Source: Rodentibacter genomosp. 1 | GTDB taxonomy: Bacteria; Pseudomonadota; Gammaproteobacteria; Enterobacterales; Pasteurellaceae | NCBI RefSeq assembly: GCF_001999285.1 | Contig: NZ_MLHN01000010.1 | Coordinates: 1-64,000, forward strand | Length of the DNA: 64,000 bases | Direction: 5' to 3' | In this document: positions 50,908 to 61,794 of the stretch, piece by piece | How the letters are laid out: each line of letters begins with the position of its first letter | Position numbering within the stretch: the stretch's first letter is position 1 | Program-made: the position numbers and the translations under genes | The notes under the pieces: generated by a model | Databases searched by the model: none | Told to the model about the DNA's origin: nothing | What the model saw: the letters and a program-made list of their open reading frames with translations, nothing else

Positions 50908-52362
50908 ATGTCACAAAAAGGCGATATCGGCGTGATTGGACTCGCCGTGATGGGTCAAAATCTTATTTTAAATATGAACGACCACGGATTTAAAGTGGTG
51001 GCGTATAACCGTACCACTTCTAAAGTGGATGAGTTTTTACAAGGGGCGGCGAAAGGAACGAACATTATTGGGGCGTATTCCTTGGAAGATTTAGCCGCTA
51101 AATTGGAAAAACCGCGTAAAGTGATGTTAATGGTGCGTGCCGGTGAGGTGGTGGATCAATTTATTGACGCATTACTACCGCACTTAGAAGAAGGCGATAT
51201 TATTATTGATGGGGGTAACTCCAACTATCCGGATACCAATCGTCGTGTAGAAGCATTGCGTGAAAAAGGGATTCGTTTCCTTGGTACGGGGGTTTCCGGT
51301 GGTGAAGAAGGGGCAAGACACGGGCCTTCCATTATGCCGGGCGGTAACGAAGAAGCGTGGCAATTCGTGAAACCGATTTTACAAGGCATTGCAGCTAAAA
51401 CCGAACAAGGTGAGCCTTGCTGTGATTGGGTGGGCAAAGACGGTGCAGGCCATTTTGTCAAAATGGTGCATAACGGCATTGAATACGGCGATATGCAATT
51501 AATTTGTGAAGCCTACCAATTCTTAAAAGAGGGCGTGGGATTATCCGATGATGAATTGGAAGCCACTTTTAACGAATGGCGTAAGACTGAATTAGATAGT
51601 TACTTAATTGATATTACAGCGGATATTTTAGGCTATAAAGATACTGATGGCACACGTTTAGTGGATAAAATTTTGGATACCGCAGGGCAAAAAGGCACGG
51701 GAAAATGGACGGGGATTAATGCCCTTGATTTTGGTATTCCATTAACCTTAATTACCGAATCTGTTTTTGCCCGTTGCGTTTCTTCTTTCAAAGATCAACG
51801 TGTGGCGGCAAGTAAACTGTTCAGTAAAACCATCGGCAAAGTAGAAGGCGATAAAAAAGTCTGGATTGAAGCGGTGCGTAAAGCATTATTGGCGTCTAAA
51901 ATTATTTCTTACGCACAAGGTTTTATGTTAATTCGCGAAGCCTCAGAAAACTTTAATTGGAATATCAACTACGGCAATACCGCACTGTTATGGCGTGAAG
52001 GCTGTATTATCCGCAGCCGTTTCTTAGGCAACATTCGTGATGCGTATGAAACCAATCCGGATTTGATTTTCTTAGGCTCTGATGCGTATTTCAAAGGTAT
52101 TTTAGAAAATGCAATGGGCGATTGGCGCAAAGTGGTGGCAAAATCTATTGAGGTAGGGATTCCAATGCCGTGTATGGCGTCAGCGATTACCTTCCTAGAT
52201 GGTTACACTTCCGCCCGTTTACCGGCTAATTTATTACAAGCTCAGCGTGATTACTTTGGGGCACATACTTACGAACGTACAGATAAACCACGTGGTGAGT
52301 TTTTCCATACTAACTGGACAGGGCGTGGCGGTAACACGGCCTCCACCACCTATGATGTATAG
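50908..52362 (+). CDS. gnd: 6-phosphogluconate dehydrogenase
   Basis: 484 aa. Rossmann GVIGLAVMGQNL, IIDGGNSNYPDT, GVSGGEEGARHGPSIMPGG, catalytic KMVHNGIEYGDMQ (about 185-197), C-terminal RGEFFHTNWTGRGG. Decarboxylates 6-phosphogluconate to ribulose-5-phosphate. Confidence 0.96.
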   Translation: MSQKGDIGVIGLAVMGQNLILNMNDHGFKVVAYNRTTSKVDEFLQGAAKGTNIIGAYSLEDLAAKLEKPRKVMLMVRAGEVVDQFIDALLPHLEEGDIIIDGGNSNYPDTNRRVEALREKGIRFLGTGVSGGEEGARHGPSIMPGGNEEAWQFVKPILQGIAAKTEQGEPCCDWVGKDGAGHFVKMVHNGIEYGDMQLICEAYQFLKEGVGLSDDELEATFNEWRKTELDSYLIDITADILGYKDTDGTRLVDKILDTAGQKGTGKWTGINALDFGIPLTLITESVFARCVSSFKDQRVAASKLFSKTIGKVEGDKKVWIEAVRKALLASKIISYAQGFMLIREASENFNWNINYGNTALLWREGCIIRSRFLGNIRDAYETNPDLIFLGSDAYFKGILENAMGDWRKVVAKSIEVGIPMPCMASAITFLDGYTSARLPANLLQAQRDYFGAHTYERTDKPRGEFFHTNWTGRGGNTASTTYDV

Positions 52363-52382
52363 TTGATAGCAATTTTCCCGGT

Positions 52383-52421
52383 TCAGCCGTACTTTTAATC
52401 AAAAAGTGCGGTTGATTTTTT
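52383..52421 (+). terminator. USS-containing terminator after gnd
   Basis: TCAGCCGTACTTTT / AAAAGTGCGGTTGA with two G-U pairs, followed by six Ts. Confidence 0.8.
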
Positions 52422-52549
52422 AGGGGATTTTGTCACGTTATACCTCCCTTATAAGTGTGATTTTTGAGCGATTTTTACGGAGGGACGATATCGGTTTTTG
52501 CCCTCTCTTTCTCTTGTGTATTTGATATATCAAAATTTTGGAGGAAATG

Positions 52550-52873
52550 ATGTTACCCAAAGAGCGTTTAGCCCAAATAGCAGAAATGGAAAATCTTTTA
52601 GATGAATCAACCGACTTTCTGGCAGAAATCGGTGATTTTCTTGAGAAATGGCAGGCTTTTTTACCGAAAATTAAAAAATTAGAACAATATTATTTTGCGG
52701 GTGATTGGCGTGATGATTATGAGGCCTACGAGCAAGGTGAAATTCCAAAAGAGATGCCCTGTGGTGTCCTTTCTCAAGATCTTGTATTTAATGCGAGTGC
52801 AGAGCATCAAGACCTTGCCATTGAATATCTAAAAGTGATTACGATGATTTTAGATCGACAAAATTATTCATGA
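52550..52873 (+). CDS. DUF4298 family protein
   Basis: 107 aa from the second of two ATGs after GGAGG. ERLAQIAEMENLLDES early and YYFAGDWRDDYEAYEQGEIP (about 46-65) is the DUF4298 core. Helical, acidic and cytosolic; unknown role. Confidence 0.8.
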   Translation: MLPKERLAQIAEMENLLDESTDFLAEIGDFLEKWQAFLPKIKKLEQYYFAGDWRDDYEAYEQGEIPKEMPCGVLSQDLVFNASAEHQDLAIEYLKVITMILDRQNYS

Positions 52874-53015
52874 TATTCATTGGTTATTGCACCGTGTTTT
52901 TTATAAAAAATGTGCTAAGTGCGGTCATTTTTTCTCAAGTTTTTTGTAAATAATCAGGGCAATTTTTACGCTCACGTAGTAAACTAGGGCGACAATAATC
53001 TTTCAGGAGATCACA

Positions 53016-53690
53016 ATGAAACCTTACCTTATTGCCCCTTCTATTCTTTCTGCCGATCTTGCCCGCCTAGGTGATGATGTTCAAACTGTGCTTAATGCCG
53101 GTGCGGATCTGATTCATTTTGATGTGATGGATAATCACTATGTACCAAATTTAACTTTTGGTCCGGTAGTTTGCCAAGCTTTACGTGATTATGGGATTAC
53201 CGCACCGATTGATGTGCATTTGATGGTGAAACCGGTGGATCGGATTATTCCTGATTTCGCTAAGGCCGGTGCGAATTATATTACTTTCCATCCGGAAAGT
53301 TCCGAGCATATTGACCGCACTTTGCAGTTGATTCGTGACCATGGCTGTAAATCCGGTTTAGTGTTTAATCCTGCGACCCCATTGAGCTATCTCGATTATG
53401 TGTTGGATAAAATTGACATCATTTTGTTAATGTCGGTGAATCCGGGATTTGGTGGGCAATCTTTCCTGCCTTCGACTTTGAAAAAATTGCAGCAAGTTCG
53501 TCAAATCATTGATAACAGTGGTTTTGATATTCGTTTAGAAGTTGATGGCGGTGTAAAAGTGAATAATATTGCAGACATTGCGGCTGCCGGTGCGGATACA
53601 TTTGTGGCGGGCTCGGCAATTTTTGATCAACCTGATTATAAACAAGTGATTGATCAAATGAGACATCAGCTCGCAGGTATCCAAGGATAA
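53016..53690 (+). CDS. rpe: Ribulose-phosphate 3-epimerase
   Basis: 224 aa TIM barrel: [30 protein letters not shown] (catalytic Asp, metal His), [12 protein letters not shown] and EVDGGV. Interconverts ribulose-5-P and xylulose-5-P. In an operon with gph. Confidence 0.95.
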   Translation: MKPYLIAPSILSADLARLGDDVQTVLNAGADLIHFDVMDNHYVPNLTFGPVVCQALRDYGITAPIDVHLMVKPVDRIIPDFAKAGANYITFHPESSEHIDRTLQLIRDHGCKSGLVFNPATPLSYLDYVLDKIDIILLMSVNPGFGGQSFLPSTLKKLQQVRQIIDNSGFDIRLEVDGGVKVNNIADIAAAGADTFVAGSAIFDQPDYKQVIDQMRHQLAGIQG

Positions 53691-53726
53691 ATTGCTCATT
53701 ATTGTAGTATAAAGACGAGAACGTTA

Positions 53727-54401
53727 ATGAAGACACAATTTAAACTCATTGGTTTTGATTTAGATGGCACGTTAGTCAATAGCTTGCCGGATTTAGCTTT
53801 ATCGGTAAATTCAGCCTTAGCAGAATTTAATTTGCCACAAGCCCCGGAGGCACTTGTTTTAACTTGGATTGGTAATGGTGCACCGGTATTGATTGCACGC
53901 GCATTAGATTGGGTAAAAGATCAAACCGGCAAAACGTTAAGTGAAGCAGATGTAGAAAAAGTAAAAGTGCGTTTTAACCACTATTATGGCGAAAATCTTT
54001 GTAATGTGAGTCGGTTATATCCAAATGTAAAGGAAACCTTGGAAGCATTAAAACAGAAAGGTTATACATTAGCTGTTGTAACCAATAAACCGACCAAACA
54101 TGTTCAACCTGTGTTAGCGGCATTTGGCATCGATCATTTATTTAGCGAAATGCTAGGTGGGCAATCTTTGCCGGCAATCAAACCTCATCCTGCACCGCTT
54201 TATTATTTATGCGGTAAATTTGGGGTTGAGCCTCGACAAGTTTTATTTGTGGGGGATTCTAAAAATGATATTCTTGCCGCACATGCCGCCGGTTGTGCCG
54301 TGGTGGGTTTAACCTACGGTTATAACTATAACATTCCAATTAGCGAATCCAATCCGGACTGGGTATTTGATGATTTTGATCAATTATTAAAGATTCTTTA
54401 A
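53727..54401 (+). CDS. gph: Phosphoglycolate phosphatase
   Basis: 224 aa HAD phosphatase: FDLDGTLVNS (nucleophile Asp), VVTNKPTK, GDSKNDILAA. Removes phosphoglycolate made during DNA repair; follows rpe as in E. coli. Confidence 0.93.
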   Translation: MKTQFKLIGFDLDGTLVNSLPDLALSVNSALAEFNLPQAPEALVLTWIGNGAPVLIARALDWVKDQTGKTLSEADVEKVKVRFNHYYGENLCNVSRLYPNVKETLEALKQKGYTLAVVTNKPTKHVQPVLAAFGIDHLFSEMLGGQSLPAIKPHPAPLYYLCGKFGVEPRQVLFVGDSKNDILAAHAAGCAVVGLTYGYNYNIPISESNPDWVFDDFDQLLKIL

Positions 54402-54410
54402 TTTTTCTCA

Positions 54411-54438
54411 AAAGTGCGGTGAAAAACAACCGCACTTT
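54411..54438 (+). terminator. USS-pair hairpin after gph
   Basis: AAAGTGCGGT / ACCGCACTTT with an 8-nt loop; short T-run. Typical USS-pair terminator. Confidence 0.75.
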
Positions 54439-54525
54439 AATGTCTTAATTAAGCCGATTCCCTTGAATTCATCTAACCTACCCCCATATTACCCCAAATT
54501 ATCGAAATAGAATTAGAGAGAAGAT

Positions 54526-56940
54526 ATGAACGCCAAAAGAATACAACGTACGATGCCCGTACTACCGCTACGTGATGTCGTGGTTTTCCCTTATATGGTG
54601 ATGCCACTTTTTGTGGGGCGGGCAAAATCCATTAATGCCCTTGAAGAAGCAATGAATGAAAATAAACAGCTTCTTTTGGTTTCACAAAAACAAGCGGACT
54701 TAGAAGAACCGACTATTGACGATGTGTTTGATGTGGGCACCATTGCCAATATTATTCAACTACTAAAATTGCCTGACGGCACGGTGAAAGTCCTTGTAGA
54801 AGGACAACAACGTGCAAAAATCAATCATCTCGAAGAAGGGGAACAATTTTTCTCGGCAGAGGTCACCCCGATTGATACTGTCCGTGGTGATGAAAAAGAA
54901 TTAGATATTGTCAAAAATGCGGTATTGTCCGAATTTGAAAATTACCTGACCTTAAATAAAAAAGTGCCGGCAGATGTGTTAGGCGCTTTACAACGTATTG
55001 ATGACACAGATCGCCTTGCGGATACCATGGCTGCACATTTACCGGTGAGTGTTCGCCATAAACAAAGCGTATTGGAACTTGCCGATATTCAGGCTCGTTT
55101 AGAATATTTACTTGGTATGATGGAATCGGAAGCGGATATTCTGCAAGTGGAAAAACGCATTCGTAGCCGAGTGAAAAAACAAATGGAAAAGAGCCAGCGT
55201 AACTATTATTTGAGCGAGCAAATTAAAGCGATTCGCAAAGAAATGGACGATGGCGAAAACGAAGATACCATTGATGAAGTGGAGCAACTTCGTCAAAAAG
55301 TGGAAGCGGCAGGTATGCCGGCAGAAGTACGTGATAAAGTGGAAAGTGAACTGCAAAAGCTCAAAATGATGTCGGCAATGTCAGCAGAAGCGACGGTAGT
55401 TCGTAGCTATATTGAATGGATGATCCAAGTACCATGGCATAAACGCACGAAAGTGAAAAAAGATATCGCCAAAGCGCAACAAGTGTTAGATGCCGACCAC
55501 TATGGCTTGGAGCGTGTAAAAGAACGTATTTTAGAATATCTTGCGGTGCAGGCACGCCTCAATAAAATTAAAGGACCGATCCTTTGTTTGGTTGGACCAC
55601 CTGGGGTGGGTAAGACTTCTCTTGGTCAATCCATTGCTAATGCAACCGGGCGTAAATATGTGCGTATGGCGCTGGGTGGTGTGCGTGATGAAGCGGAAAT
55701 TAGAGGTCATCGCAAAACCTACATCGGTGCATTACCGGGTAAGCTCATTCAAAAAATGGCAAAAGTGGGGGTAAAAAACCCGTTATTCTTGCTTGATGAA
55801 ATCGATAAAATGGCATCGGATATGCGTGGTGATCCGGCTTCTGCCTTATTAGAAGTGCTTGATCCGGAACAAAACACCACCTTTAACGATCATTATTTAG
55901 AAGTGGATTATGATCTCTCCGATGTGATGTTTGTGGCAACCTCAAATTCTATGCATATTCCAGGGCCATTACTCGATCGTATGGAAGTGATTCGCCTTTC
56001 CGGTTATACGGAAGATGAAAAACTCAATATCGCGATGCGTCATTTGTTACAAAAACAAATTGAGCGTAATGGCTTGAAGAAAGGGGAATTAGTGGTGGAA
56101 GAAAGTGCCATTTTGGATATTATCCGCTATTACACCCGAGAAGCCGGTGTGCGCAATTTAGAACGGGAAATTTCCAAAATCTGCCGTAAAGTGGTGAAAA
56201 ATTTATTGGTGAATCCTAAGCTAAAATCGATCACGGTGAATAGTGAGAATCTTCACGATTATCTTGGTGTGAAACGTTTTGAGTTTGGTAAAGCGGATAC
56301 GCAAAATCGCATAGGTGAAGTGACCGGTTTGGCATGGACGGAAGTAGGCGGTGATTTGCTCACCATTGAAACTGCGTCTGTGGTGGGTAAAGGTAAATTA
56401 ACTTTTACCGGCTCCCTTGGTGATGTGATGAAAGAATCTATTCAAGCGGCTATGACGGTGGTGCGTTCACGTGCCGATAAACTTGGCATTAATCCTGAGT
56501 TCCACGAGAAACGTGATATTCATATTCACGTGCCGGACGGAGCCACACCAAAAGACGGCCCAAGTGCGGGTATCGCAATGTGTACGGCGCTTGTGTCTTG
56601 TTTAACGGGCAATCCGGTGCGTGCGGATGTGGCGATGACAGGGGAAATCAGTTTACGTGGTAAAGTATTGCCAATTGGCGGCTTAAAAGAAAAACTCTTA
56701 GCGGCACACCGTGGCGGTATTAAAACCGTATTGATTCCAAAAGAGAATGTAAAAGATTTGGAAGACATTCCGGATAATGTGAAACAAAGTCTTGCTATTC
56801 ATGCGGTAGAAACTATTGATGAGGTGCTTGGCTTCGCATTGGAAAATCCACCGGAAGGCATAGAGTTTGTTAAAGTGGAAGCCAAACCCAAAGCGCCGCG
56901 TCGTAAAGCTGCGACGAAAACAACAAGAGCGGTCAATTAG
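54526..56940 (+). CDS. lon: ATP-dependent protease Lon
   Basis: 804 aa. N-terminal substrate domain ([20 protein letters not shown]), Walker [10 protein letters not shown], Walker [12 protein letters not shown], and the Ser-Lys protease site DGPSAGIAM with the lysine in [13 protein letters not shown]. It degrades misfolded and regulatory proteins. A basic tail ends the protein. Confidence 0.96.
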   Translation: MNAKRIQRTMPVLPLRDVVVFPYMVMPLFVGRAKSINALEEAMNENKQLLLVSQKQADLEEPTIDDVFDVGTIANIIQLLKLPDGTVKVLVEGQQRAKINHLEEGEQFFSAEVTPIDTVRGDEKELDIVKNAVLSEFENYLTLNKKVPADVLGALQRIDDTDRLADTMAAHLPVSVRHKQSVLELADIQARLEYLLGMMESEADILQVEKRIRSRVKKQMEKSQRNYYLSEQIKAIRKEMDDGENEDTIDEVEQLRQKVEAAGMPAEVRDKVESELQKLKMMSAMSAEATVVRSYIEWMIQVPWHKRTKVKKDIAKAQQVLDADHYGLERVKERILEYLAVQARLNKIKGPILCLVGPPGVGKTSLGQSIANATGRKYVRMALGGVRDEAEIRGHRKTYIGALPGKLIQKMAKVGVKNPLFLLDEIDKMASDMRGDPASALLEVLDPEQNTTFNDHYLEVDYDLSDVMFVATSNSMHIPGPLLDRMEVIRLSGYTEDEKLNIAMRHLLQKQIERNGLKKGELVVEESAILDIIRYYTREAGVRNLEREISKICRKVVKNLLVNPKLKSITVNSENLHDYLGVKRFEFGKADTQNRIGEVTGLAWTEVGGDLLTIETASVVGKGKLTFTGSLGDVMKESIQAAMTVVRSRADKLGINPEFHEKRDIHIHVPDGATPKDGPSAGIAMCTALVSCLTGNPVRADVAMTGEISLRGKVLPIGGLKEKLLAAHRGGIKTVLIPKENVKDLEDIPDNVKQSLAIHAVETIDEVLGFALENPPEGIEFVKVEAKPKAPRRKAATKTTRAVN

Positions 56941-56953
56941 TTGAATACTTTTT

Positions 56954-56979
56954 AGGGCTTGTGAAAACAAGCCCTTTTT
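56954..56979 (+). terminator. Terminator after lon
   Basis: AGGGCTTGT / ACAAGCCCT hairpin with a 4-nt loop and five Ts. Confidence 0.88.
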
Positions 56980-57023
56980 GTATGTATTAAAACTCAAAAT
57001 AAGTGACTGCACTTTTCTTCAAG

Positions 57024-58193
57024 TTAGGGTTTAGTTTTCACTCTTTTAAATTGATGAAAGAGCCATAAGCTAAAAATACTCATAAAAATGACCGCACTTA
57101 AATTCGCTATTTTCCAGCCGTAGGTAGTTGCCATTAATAATCCCACGGAAAAAGAGGCGGTCAGATTGGCAAGATAAGTGATAAGAGAACTTGTGCCTTG
57201 TAATTTATGCTTATATTGTGGCGATAGCTGATTAAGCAAAAACGTGCCACCGCTAAACATCAAGCCCCAACCTGCGCCAATGAACATCAATGAGGCTAAA
57301 TATGCCCAATGTTGTTGGGAAAACAAACTGCATAAACCGCCAACAATAAACAACAAGCAACCTAAACCAATAATGTATTGGTTCGCGACTTTTTTCAGCA
57401 CAAAAGGTAGCAACAACGCCGGACTATACATTGCTACAAAATGCCATTGCAGCACCGGACTGATTTGTTCAAGCTGAAAATGCTGATGATGCATTGCCAA
57501 AGGAGTGGCGTTCATCAATAGCACCATCGTCGCAAAACTTAAAGCACAGCACGCCGTACCGATTTTAAATTCTTTCTGTAAGAAAATATCTTTCGGTACA
57601 GGCTGATTTTGAGCGTATACGGTTTGTGTATTTTTGATTGAAAGGAAAAGTTGGCTGATAATTAAAAGTAAAAAGACAGCCAAACACAACCAGAAAATCC
57701 CCGCATATTTTACCGCTAATAAATTTGCGCCTTTCGCTGCTAAAAATGGACCTAATACTCCACCGGCAATGCCTGCACTGATAATCAACGAAGTTGCCCG
57801 TTTCTTGTTCACTTCATCATTGAACACTTCCGCCGCGGCGAAACGATAATATTGGTTGAACACCGTTGCTCCCCCCAAAATAAAAGTGGCAAGGCTAAAT
57901 AGATAAAATTGTGCGTTATAAATGGCGTAAATCGCCAATAATGCCCCGACAATACCGATGAATCCGCTCACAATAAATGCCGTTCTTCTGCCATATTTTG
58001 CCATTAAAAAAGACGCGAAATAGACGGTGATTGCCGAACCTAAAATAGTCATTGTAATCGGCAAAGACACTAAAAAATCTTGAGGTGACAAAGCGTTACC
58101 CACCATAGTGGAGCTGAGTGTGAGTAAAGAAATCACACTACCACTCAACGCTTGACCGAAAAAAAGTGAAAAGAGATTAAGAGAGGATTTCAT
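57024..58193 (-). CDS. Major facilitator superfamily transporter
   Basis: 389 aa with about 12 hydrophobic helices; the loop after helix 2 reads AKYGRRTAF, the MFS signature. Downstream of, and only 15 nt from, a broken PvcA/DIT1-family gene on the same strand, so it may once have exported the product of that enzyme. Substrate unknown. Has its own GGAGA ribosome site. Confidence 0.8.
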   Translation of the reverse strand: MKSSLNLFSLFFGQALSGSVISLLTLSSTMVGNALSPQDFLVSLPITMTILGSAITVYFASFLMAKYGRRTAFIVSGFIGIVGALLAIYAIYNAQFYLFSLATFILGGATVFNQYYRFAAAEVFNDEVNKKRATSLIISAGIAGGVLGPFLAAKGANLLAVKYAGIFWLCLAVFLLLIISQLFLSIKNTQTVYAQNQPVPKDIFLQKEFKIGTACCALSFATMVLLMNATPLAMHHQHFQLEQISPVLQWHFVAMYSPALLLPFVLKKVANQYIIGLGCLLFIVGGLCSLFSQQHWAYLASLMFIGAGWGLMFSGGTFLLNQLSPQYKHKLQGTSSLITYLANLTASFSVGLLMATTYGWKIANLSAVIFMSIFSLWLFHQFKRVKTKP

Positions 58194-58208
58194 TTTTGTC
58201 TCCTTGTC

Positions 58209-59609
58209 TTATTCAAAAAATTTATGCCTAAGAATGGTATCTATAGATTCCTTTATATCACAATCTGTATAAAAAATAGGTTGTATAGGAAATTGAAACC
58301 AAGGTAAATGTTTAGACGCCACATAAACACAATGAACTTTTTTATTTTTTAGAATAGAAAATCTCGAATTAAATCCCAAAGTCTTATTTTCAATAATACA
58401 AGATGTGTGTTGTGATAGTTTATTTCGCGCTTTATATCCTAATAGATAAATTGCCGGTATGGTATCCATATTATACTTTTTATGAACTGTTAGTTTTATG
58501 CTATCTGAAGGTATGATATCTTCTTTATTTTTTTGTAAACGCTGCTTTCCAGGCTTCCTCTCTCATTGCTTTTACAATATCTATAGATTTAGAATTGTAT
58601 TATCCTATCAATCTTCTTGAAAATAGGTATCTATACTTAATATCACTAAGATCTAAGTTTAAAGATGACAGATAAGAAATATAGAAATTTTGTAAATATT
58701 TTTCTTTGTAGATAGAGTCATAATTATTCGAAAATAAAGAGTTGTAATTGACAGAGGTAAGTATTGATGAAAATGTGTATGCTAGTTGATACCCTATCTC
58801 ATTAAGTAAGCAGCTTTTTAAATTATTGATATTATTGCTATTAAAATATTTATCAAATTGATAGGATAGAGTATGATAGATTTCTAGGAATTTGTTTTCT
58901 CTATCTATTACCCACTTTTCATTATTGTTATCTTTAAGCCATTGTTCATAGTCAATTAATGAAACATGATTAGATAAGCTAAGCAATGATATCCAATACT
59001 TTAATGTTTTTTGGTATCTCTCCACAATAAAGTTTGGTGTTTTACAAGCTCTATTATATTTGTACCCATCAGCTAGTAAAGAAAACAACATTGTTCACCA
59101 GATATCTTAGAAAGCATTTTAGCGAGATTAAAGCACTTTAGTAATGTATATATTTCACCTAAATCAGGGCAGTTACCTTTATTTTTTACCGGAGATAATG
59201 GTTTTCTAGATAAAATTGGCATTACTAAATAGATTACTCCTTGCTCTTTAATAGCTTTTTTAGAAATATTTTTTATTTCTTCTTTTGATATATATTTTTT
59301 TGTATTTTTAAAAAAGTAGTTGTCACATAGTGTTTCATATATATAATCTTCCTTGCTATGATTGTAATTGCCATACTTAATCCTTATGTTTTTAAGAATA
59401 ACATTTTGTCTTCTAGAACTATCCATTGACAGAGTTTCTATTAATCTACCTAAAATTTCATTGAAAAAGTACTCTTGACTAATAAAGTCAAAGTTATTTC
59501 CAAATACTGTTGATGTATCTAAACAGTGTCGTAAAGATGATGTCAGATTTATTAGACGATGAGAGCTAGATATTTGGGAATGTAATTGCTCAGAATTAAG
59601 TATTCTCAT
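58209..59609 (-). pseudogene. Isonitrile-synthase-like (DIT1/PvcA family) gene, disrupted
   Basis: Four stretches join into one protein of about 465 aa: 59609-59073 (MRILNSEQLHSQ to GEQCCFL), then the -1 frame from about 59091 (ADGYKYNRACKTPN, RYQKTLKYWI), an in-frame TAA at 58600-58602, continuing IDIVKAMREEAWKAAF, then a shift at a 7-A run (58528-58534) into DSIKLTVHKKYN and on to FFE at 58209. MPILSRKPLSPVKNKGNCPDLGE and the ADGYKY segment fit the DIT1/PvcA family, which makes isonitriles from aromatic amino acids. Very AT-rich, so probably acquired. Two frameshifts and a stop argue for a pseudogene; sequencing error is possible for the homopolymer. Confidence 0.6.
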
Positions 59610-59690
59610 GCTATTACCTCAGGTTGCTTTTTATACAATATTAATCTAACACCTGTGTTACAAAATAAAGACATTTATTTTGCAAATTTG

Positions 59691-59706
59691 TGTGATCTCA
59701 TTCACA
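59691..59706. promoter_or_regulatory. CRP-binding site
   Basis: TGTGATCTCATTCACA matches both CRP half-sites (TGTGA N6 TCACA) exactly. It lies 82 bp upstream of the DIT1/PvcA-like start, which has TATAAA near 59620, and about 140 bp before hemW. It overlaps an ATCTCAT/ATGAGAT inverted repeat. Most likely controls the leftward gene. Confidence 0.65.
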
Positions 59707-59847
59707 AAATGAGATTTTAGTGAGATTTTTATTGTTCTAGTGCTAGTTGTTTTATGGATATTTTGATACTTAGGCACAACGCCTCTTTTCCTATATCCCC
59801 TTTAATCGCGTAGAATAGCGAAAGTTTTTCCTAATGTGTTAATTATC

Positions 59848-60999
59848 ATGCTCAAACTTCCTCCACTTTCTCTTTATATCCATATTCCTTGGTGTGTGCA
59901 AAAATGTCCTTACTGCGATTTTAATTCTCACGCACAAAAAGGTGAGATTCCCGAAAAAGATTATATTCATCATTTGTTACAAGATTTGAAAGCGGATTTG
60001 GTGCGTTTTCAGGCAAGTATTCAAGATCGAAAACTACATTCAATTTTTATCGGTGGCGGCACGCCGAGTTTGTTTTCGGCGGAGAGTATTGCTTATTTGT
60101 TAAGTGAAATAAAAAAATCTATTCCTTTTCAAGACAATATCGAAATTACCTTGGAAGCCAATCCCGGTACGGTAGAAGCCGAGCGGTTTAAGGGGTATGT
60201 AGCGGCTGGCGTTACCCGTATTTCTATGGGGATTCAAAGTTTTAATGATGATAAACTTCAGCGTCTCGGGCGAATCCATAATGGGGCAGAGGCAAAAAGT
60301 GCGGTCAATTTAGCGAAAGTTTCCGGTCTCAAAAGTTTCAACTTGGATTTAATGCACGGCTTGCCGAATCAAACCCTTGCCGAAGCCTTGGATGATTTAC
60401 GGCAAGCCATTGAGCTCTCACCTCCTCATCTTTCTTGGTATCAACTCACGATTGAACCCAATACGATGTTTGCTTACCGCCCGCCACAATTACCGGATGA
60501 AGACAATCTGTGGGCGATTTTTGAGCAAGGCCATCAACTTCTTACTGCGGCAGGTTATCAACAGTATGAAACTTCCGCTTATGCTAAACCGGGATTTCAA
60601 TGCCGACACAATTTGAATTATTGGCGCTTTGGCGACTATTTGGCGATTGGCTGTGGGGCGCACGGAAAACTCACTTTTCCCGATGGGGAGATTCTGCGTT
60701 TTTCAAAAACCAAGCACCCGAAAGGCTACTTGAGAGGAGACTATCTTTATGAAGAAAAAAACGTCCCTGAAATTGACCGCCCTTTTGAATTTTTTATGAA
60801 TCGTTTTCGTTTATTGGAAGCGGTACCGAAAGAGGAATTTGAGGCTTATACAGGGTTGGCACAAAGTGGGGTCAGAAGTCAGATTGAAATTGCTTTGCAA
60901 AAGAATTATATCGTGGAAACCGAAACCACATGGCAAATCACCGAACAGGGAAAATTATTTCTTAATGAATTGTTAACCTTGTTTTTAGCCGGGGATTAA
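59848..60999 (+). CDS. hemW: Heme chaperone HemW (radical SAM)
   Basis: 383 aa from the ATG at 59848. Radical SAM cysteines C16, C20, C23 in IHIPWCVQKCPYCDFN, GGGTPSLF, and the HemW-type C-terminal domain. Delivers heme to respiratory enzymes; related to but not a coproporphyrinogen oxidase. Followed by rpiA and serA. Confidence 0.93.
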   Translation: MLKLPPLSLYIHIPWCVQKCPYCDFNSHAQKGEIPEKDYIHHLLQDLKADLVRFQASIQDRKLHSIFIGGGTPSLFSAESIAYLLSEIKKSIPFQDNIEITLEANPGTVEAERFKGYVAAGVTRISMGIQSFNDDKLQRLGRIHNGAEAKSAVNLAKVSGLKSFNLDLMHGLPNQTLAEALDDLRQAIELSPPHLSWYQLTIEPNTMFAYRPPQLPDEDNLWAIFEQGHQLLTAAGYQQYETSAYAKPGFQCRHNLNYWRFGDYLAIGCGAHGKLTFPDGEILRFSKTKHPKGYLRGDYLYEEKNVPEIDRPFEFFMNRFRLLEAVPKEEFEAYTGLAQSGVRSQIEIALQKNYIVETETTWQITEQGKLFLNELLTLFLAGD

Positions 61000-61104
61000 T
61001 TCATGCTATTTTTTCATGATAAGTCATCAAAATTTGCACTTGTTTATTTGATTTGTGCGTATTAAAGTAACGCAATCGTTTACTTCTTGAAAATAGGAAA
61101 AGAA

Positions 61105-61764
61105 ATGGATCAATTAGAAATGAAAAAATTGGCGGCTCAAGCGGCCTTGCAGTATGTGAAAGCGGATACCATTGTGGGCGTGGGCAGCGGTTCTACGGTG
61201 AACTGTTTTATTGAAGCCTTAGGGGTGGTGAAACATAAAATTAAAGGTGCGGTAGCGGCCTCGAAAGCTTCTGAAGAGCTATTGCGCAAACAAGGTATTG
61301 AGGTGTTCAGTGCAAATGAGGTGTCAGGTTTAGATATTTATGTGGATGGTGCAGATGAAATTAATCCGCAAAAAATGATGATTAAAGGTGGCGGTGCAGC
61401 CTTGACGAGAGAAAAAATCGTAGCGGCGTTGGCGAAAAAATTTATTTGTATTGTGGATGCCAGCAAACAAGTGGATGTGTTGGGTTCTACTTTCCCATTG
61501 CCGGTGGAGGTCATTCCCATGGCTCGCTCACAAGTGGGCAGAAAATTAGCCGCACTTGGTGGTGAGCCGGAATACCGTGAAGGCGTGGTGACGGATAACG
61601 GCAATGTGATTTTAGATGTGCATAATTTTGCTATTCTAAATCCGGTAGAAATGGAAAAAGAACTGAATAACGTTGCAGGTGTGGTAACAAATGGTATTTT
61701 TGCGTTACGTGGTGCGGATATCGTGATTGTTGGTACGCCTGAAGGTGCAAAAATTATTGAATAA
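61105..61764 (+). CDS. rpiA: Ribose-5-phosphate isomerase A
   Basis: 219 aa from the ATG after AGGAAAAGAA, the same length as E. coli Rpi[25 protein letters not shown] (active-site Asp) and [12 protein letters not shown]. Links the pentose phosphate genes found elsewhere in the window. 30 nt before serA. Confidence 0.95.
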   Translation: MDQLEMKKLAAQAALQYVKADTIVGVGSGSTVNCFIEALGVVKHKIKGAVAASKASEELLRKQGIEVFSANEVSGLDIYVDGADEINPQKMMIKGGGAALTREKIVAALAKKFICIVDASKQVDVLGSTFPLPVEVIPMARSQVGRKLAALGGEPEYREGVVTDNGNVILDVHNFAILNPVEMEKELNNVAGVVTNGIFALRGADIVIVGTPEGAKIIE

Positions 61765-61794
61765 TTTATAGAAATAAGTATAAGGAAGGCAAAC

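Noticed and set aside
54411-54438. Special hairpin regulatory element before lon
   Set aside because: It is a standard USS pair after gph; nothing links it to lon control.
59073-59091. Programmed -1 frameshift in the DIT1/PvcA-like gene
   Set aside because: The overlap lacks a good slippery heptamer (the codons TTT CTT do not re-pair well) and there is a further stop and a further frameshift downstream, so decay is more likely.
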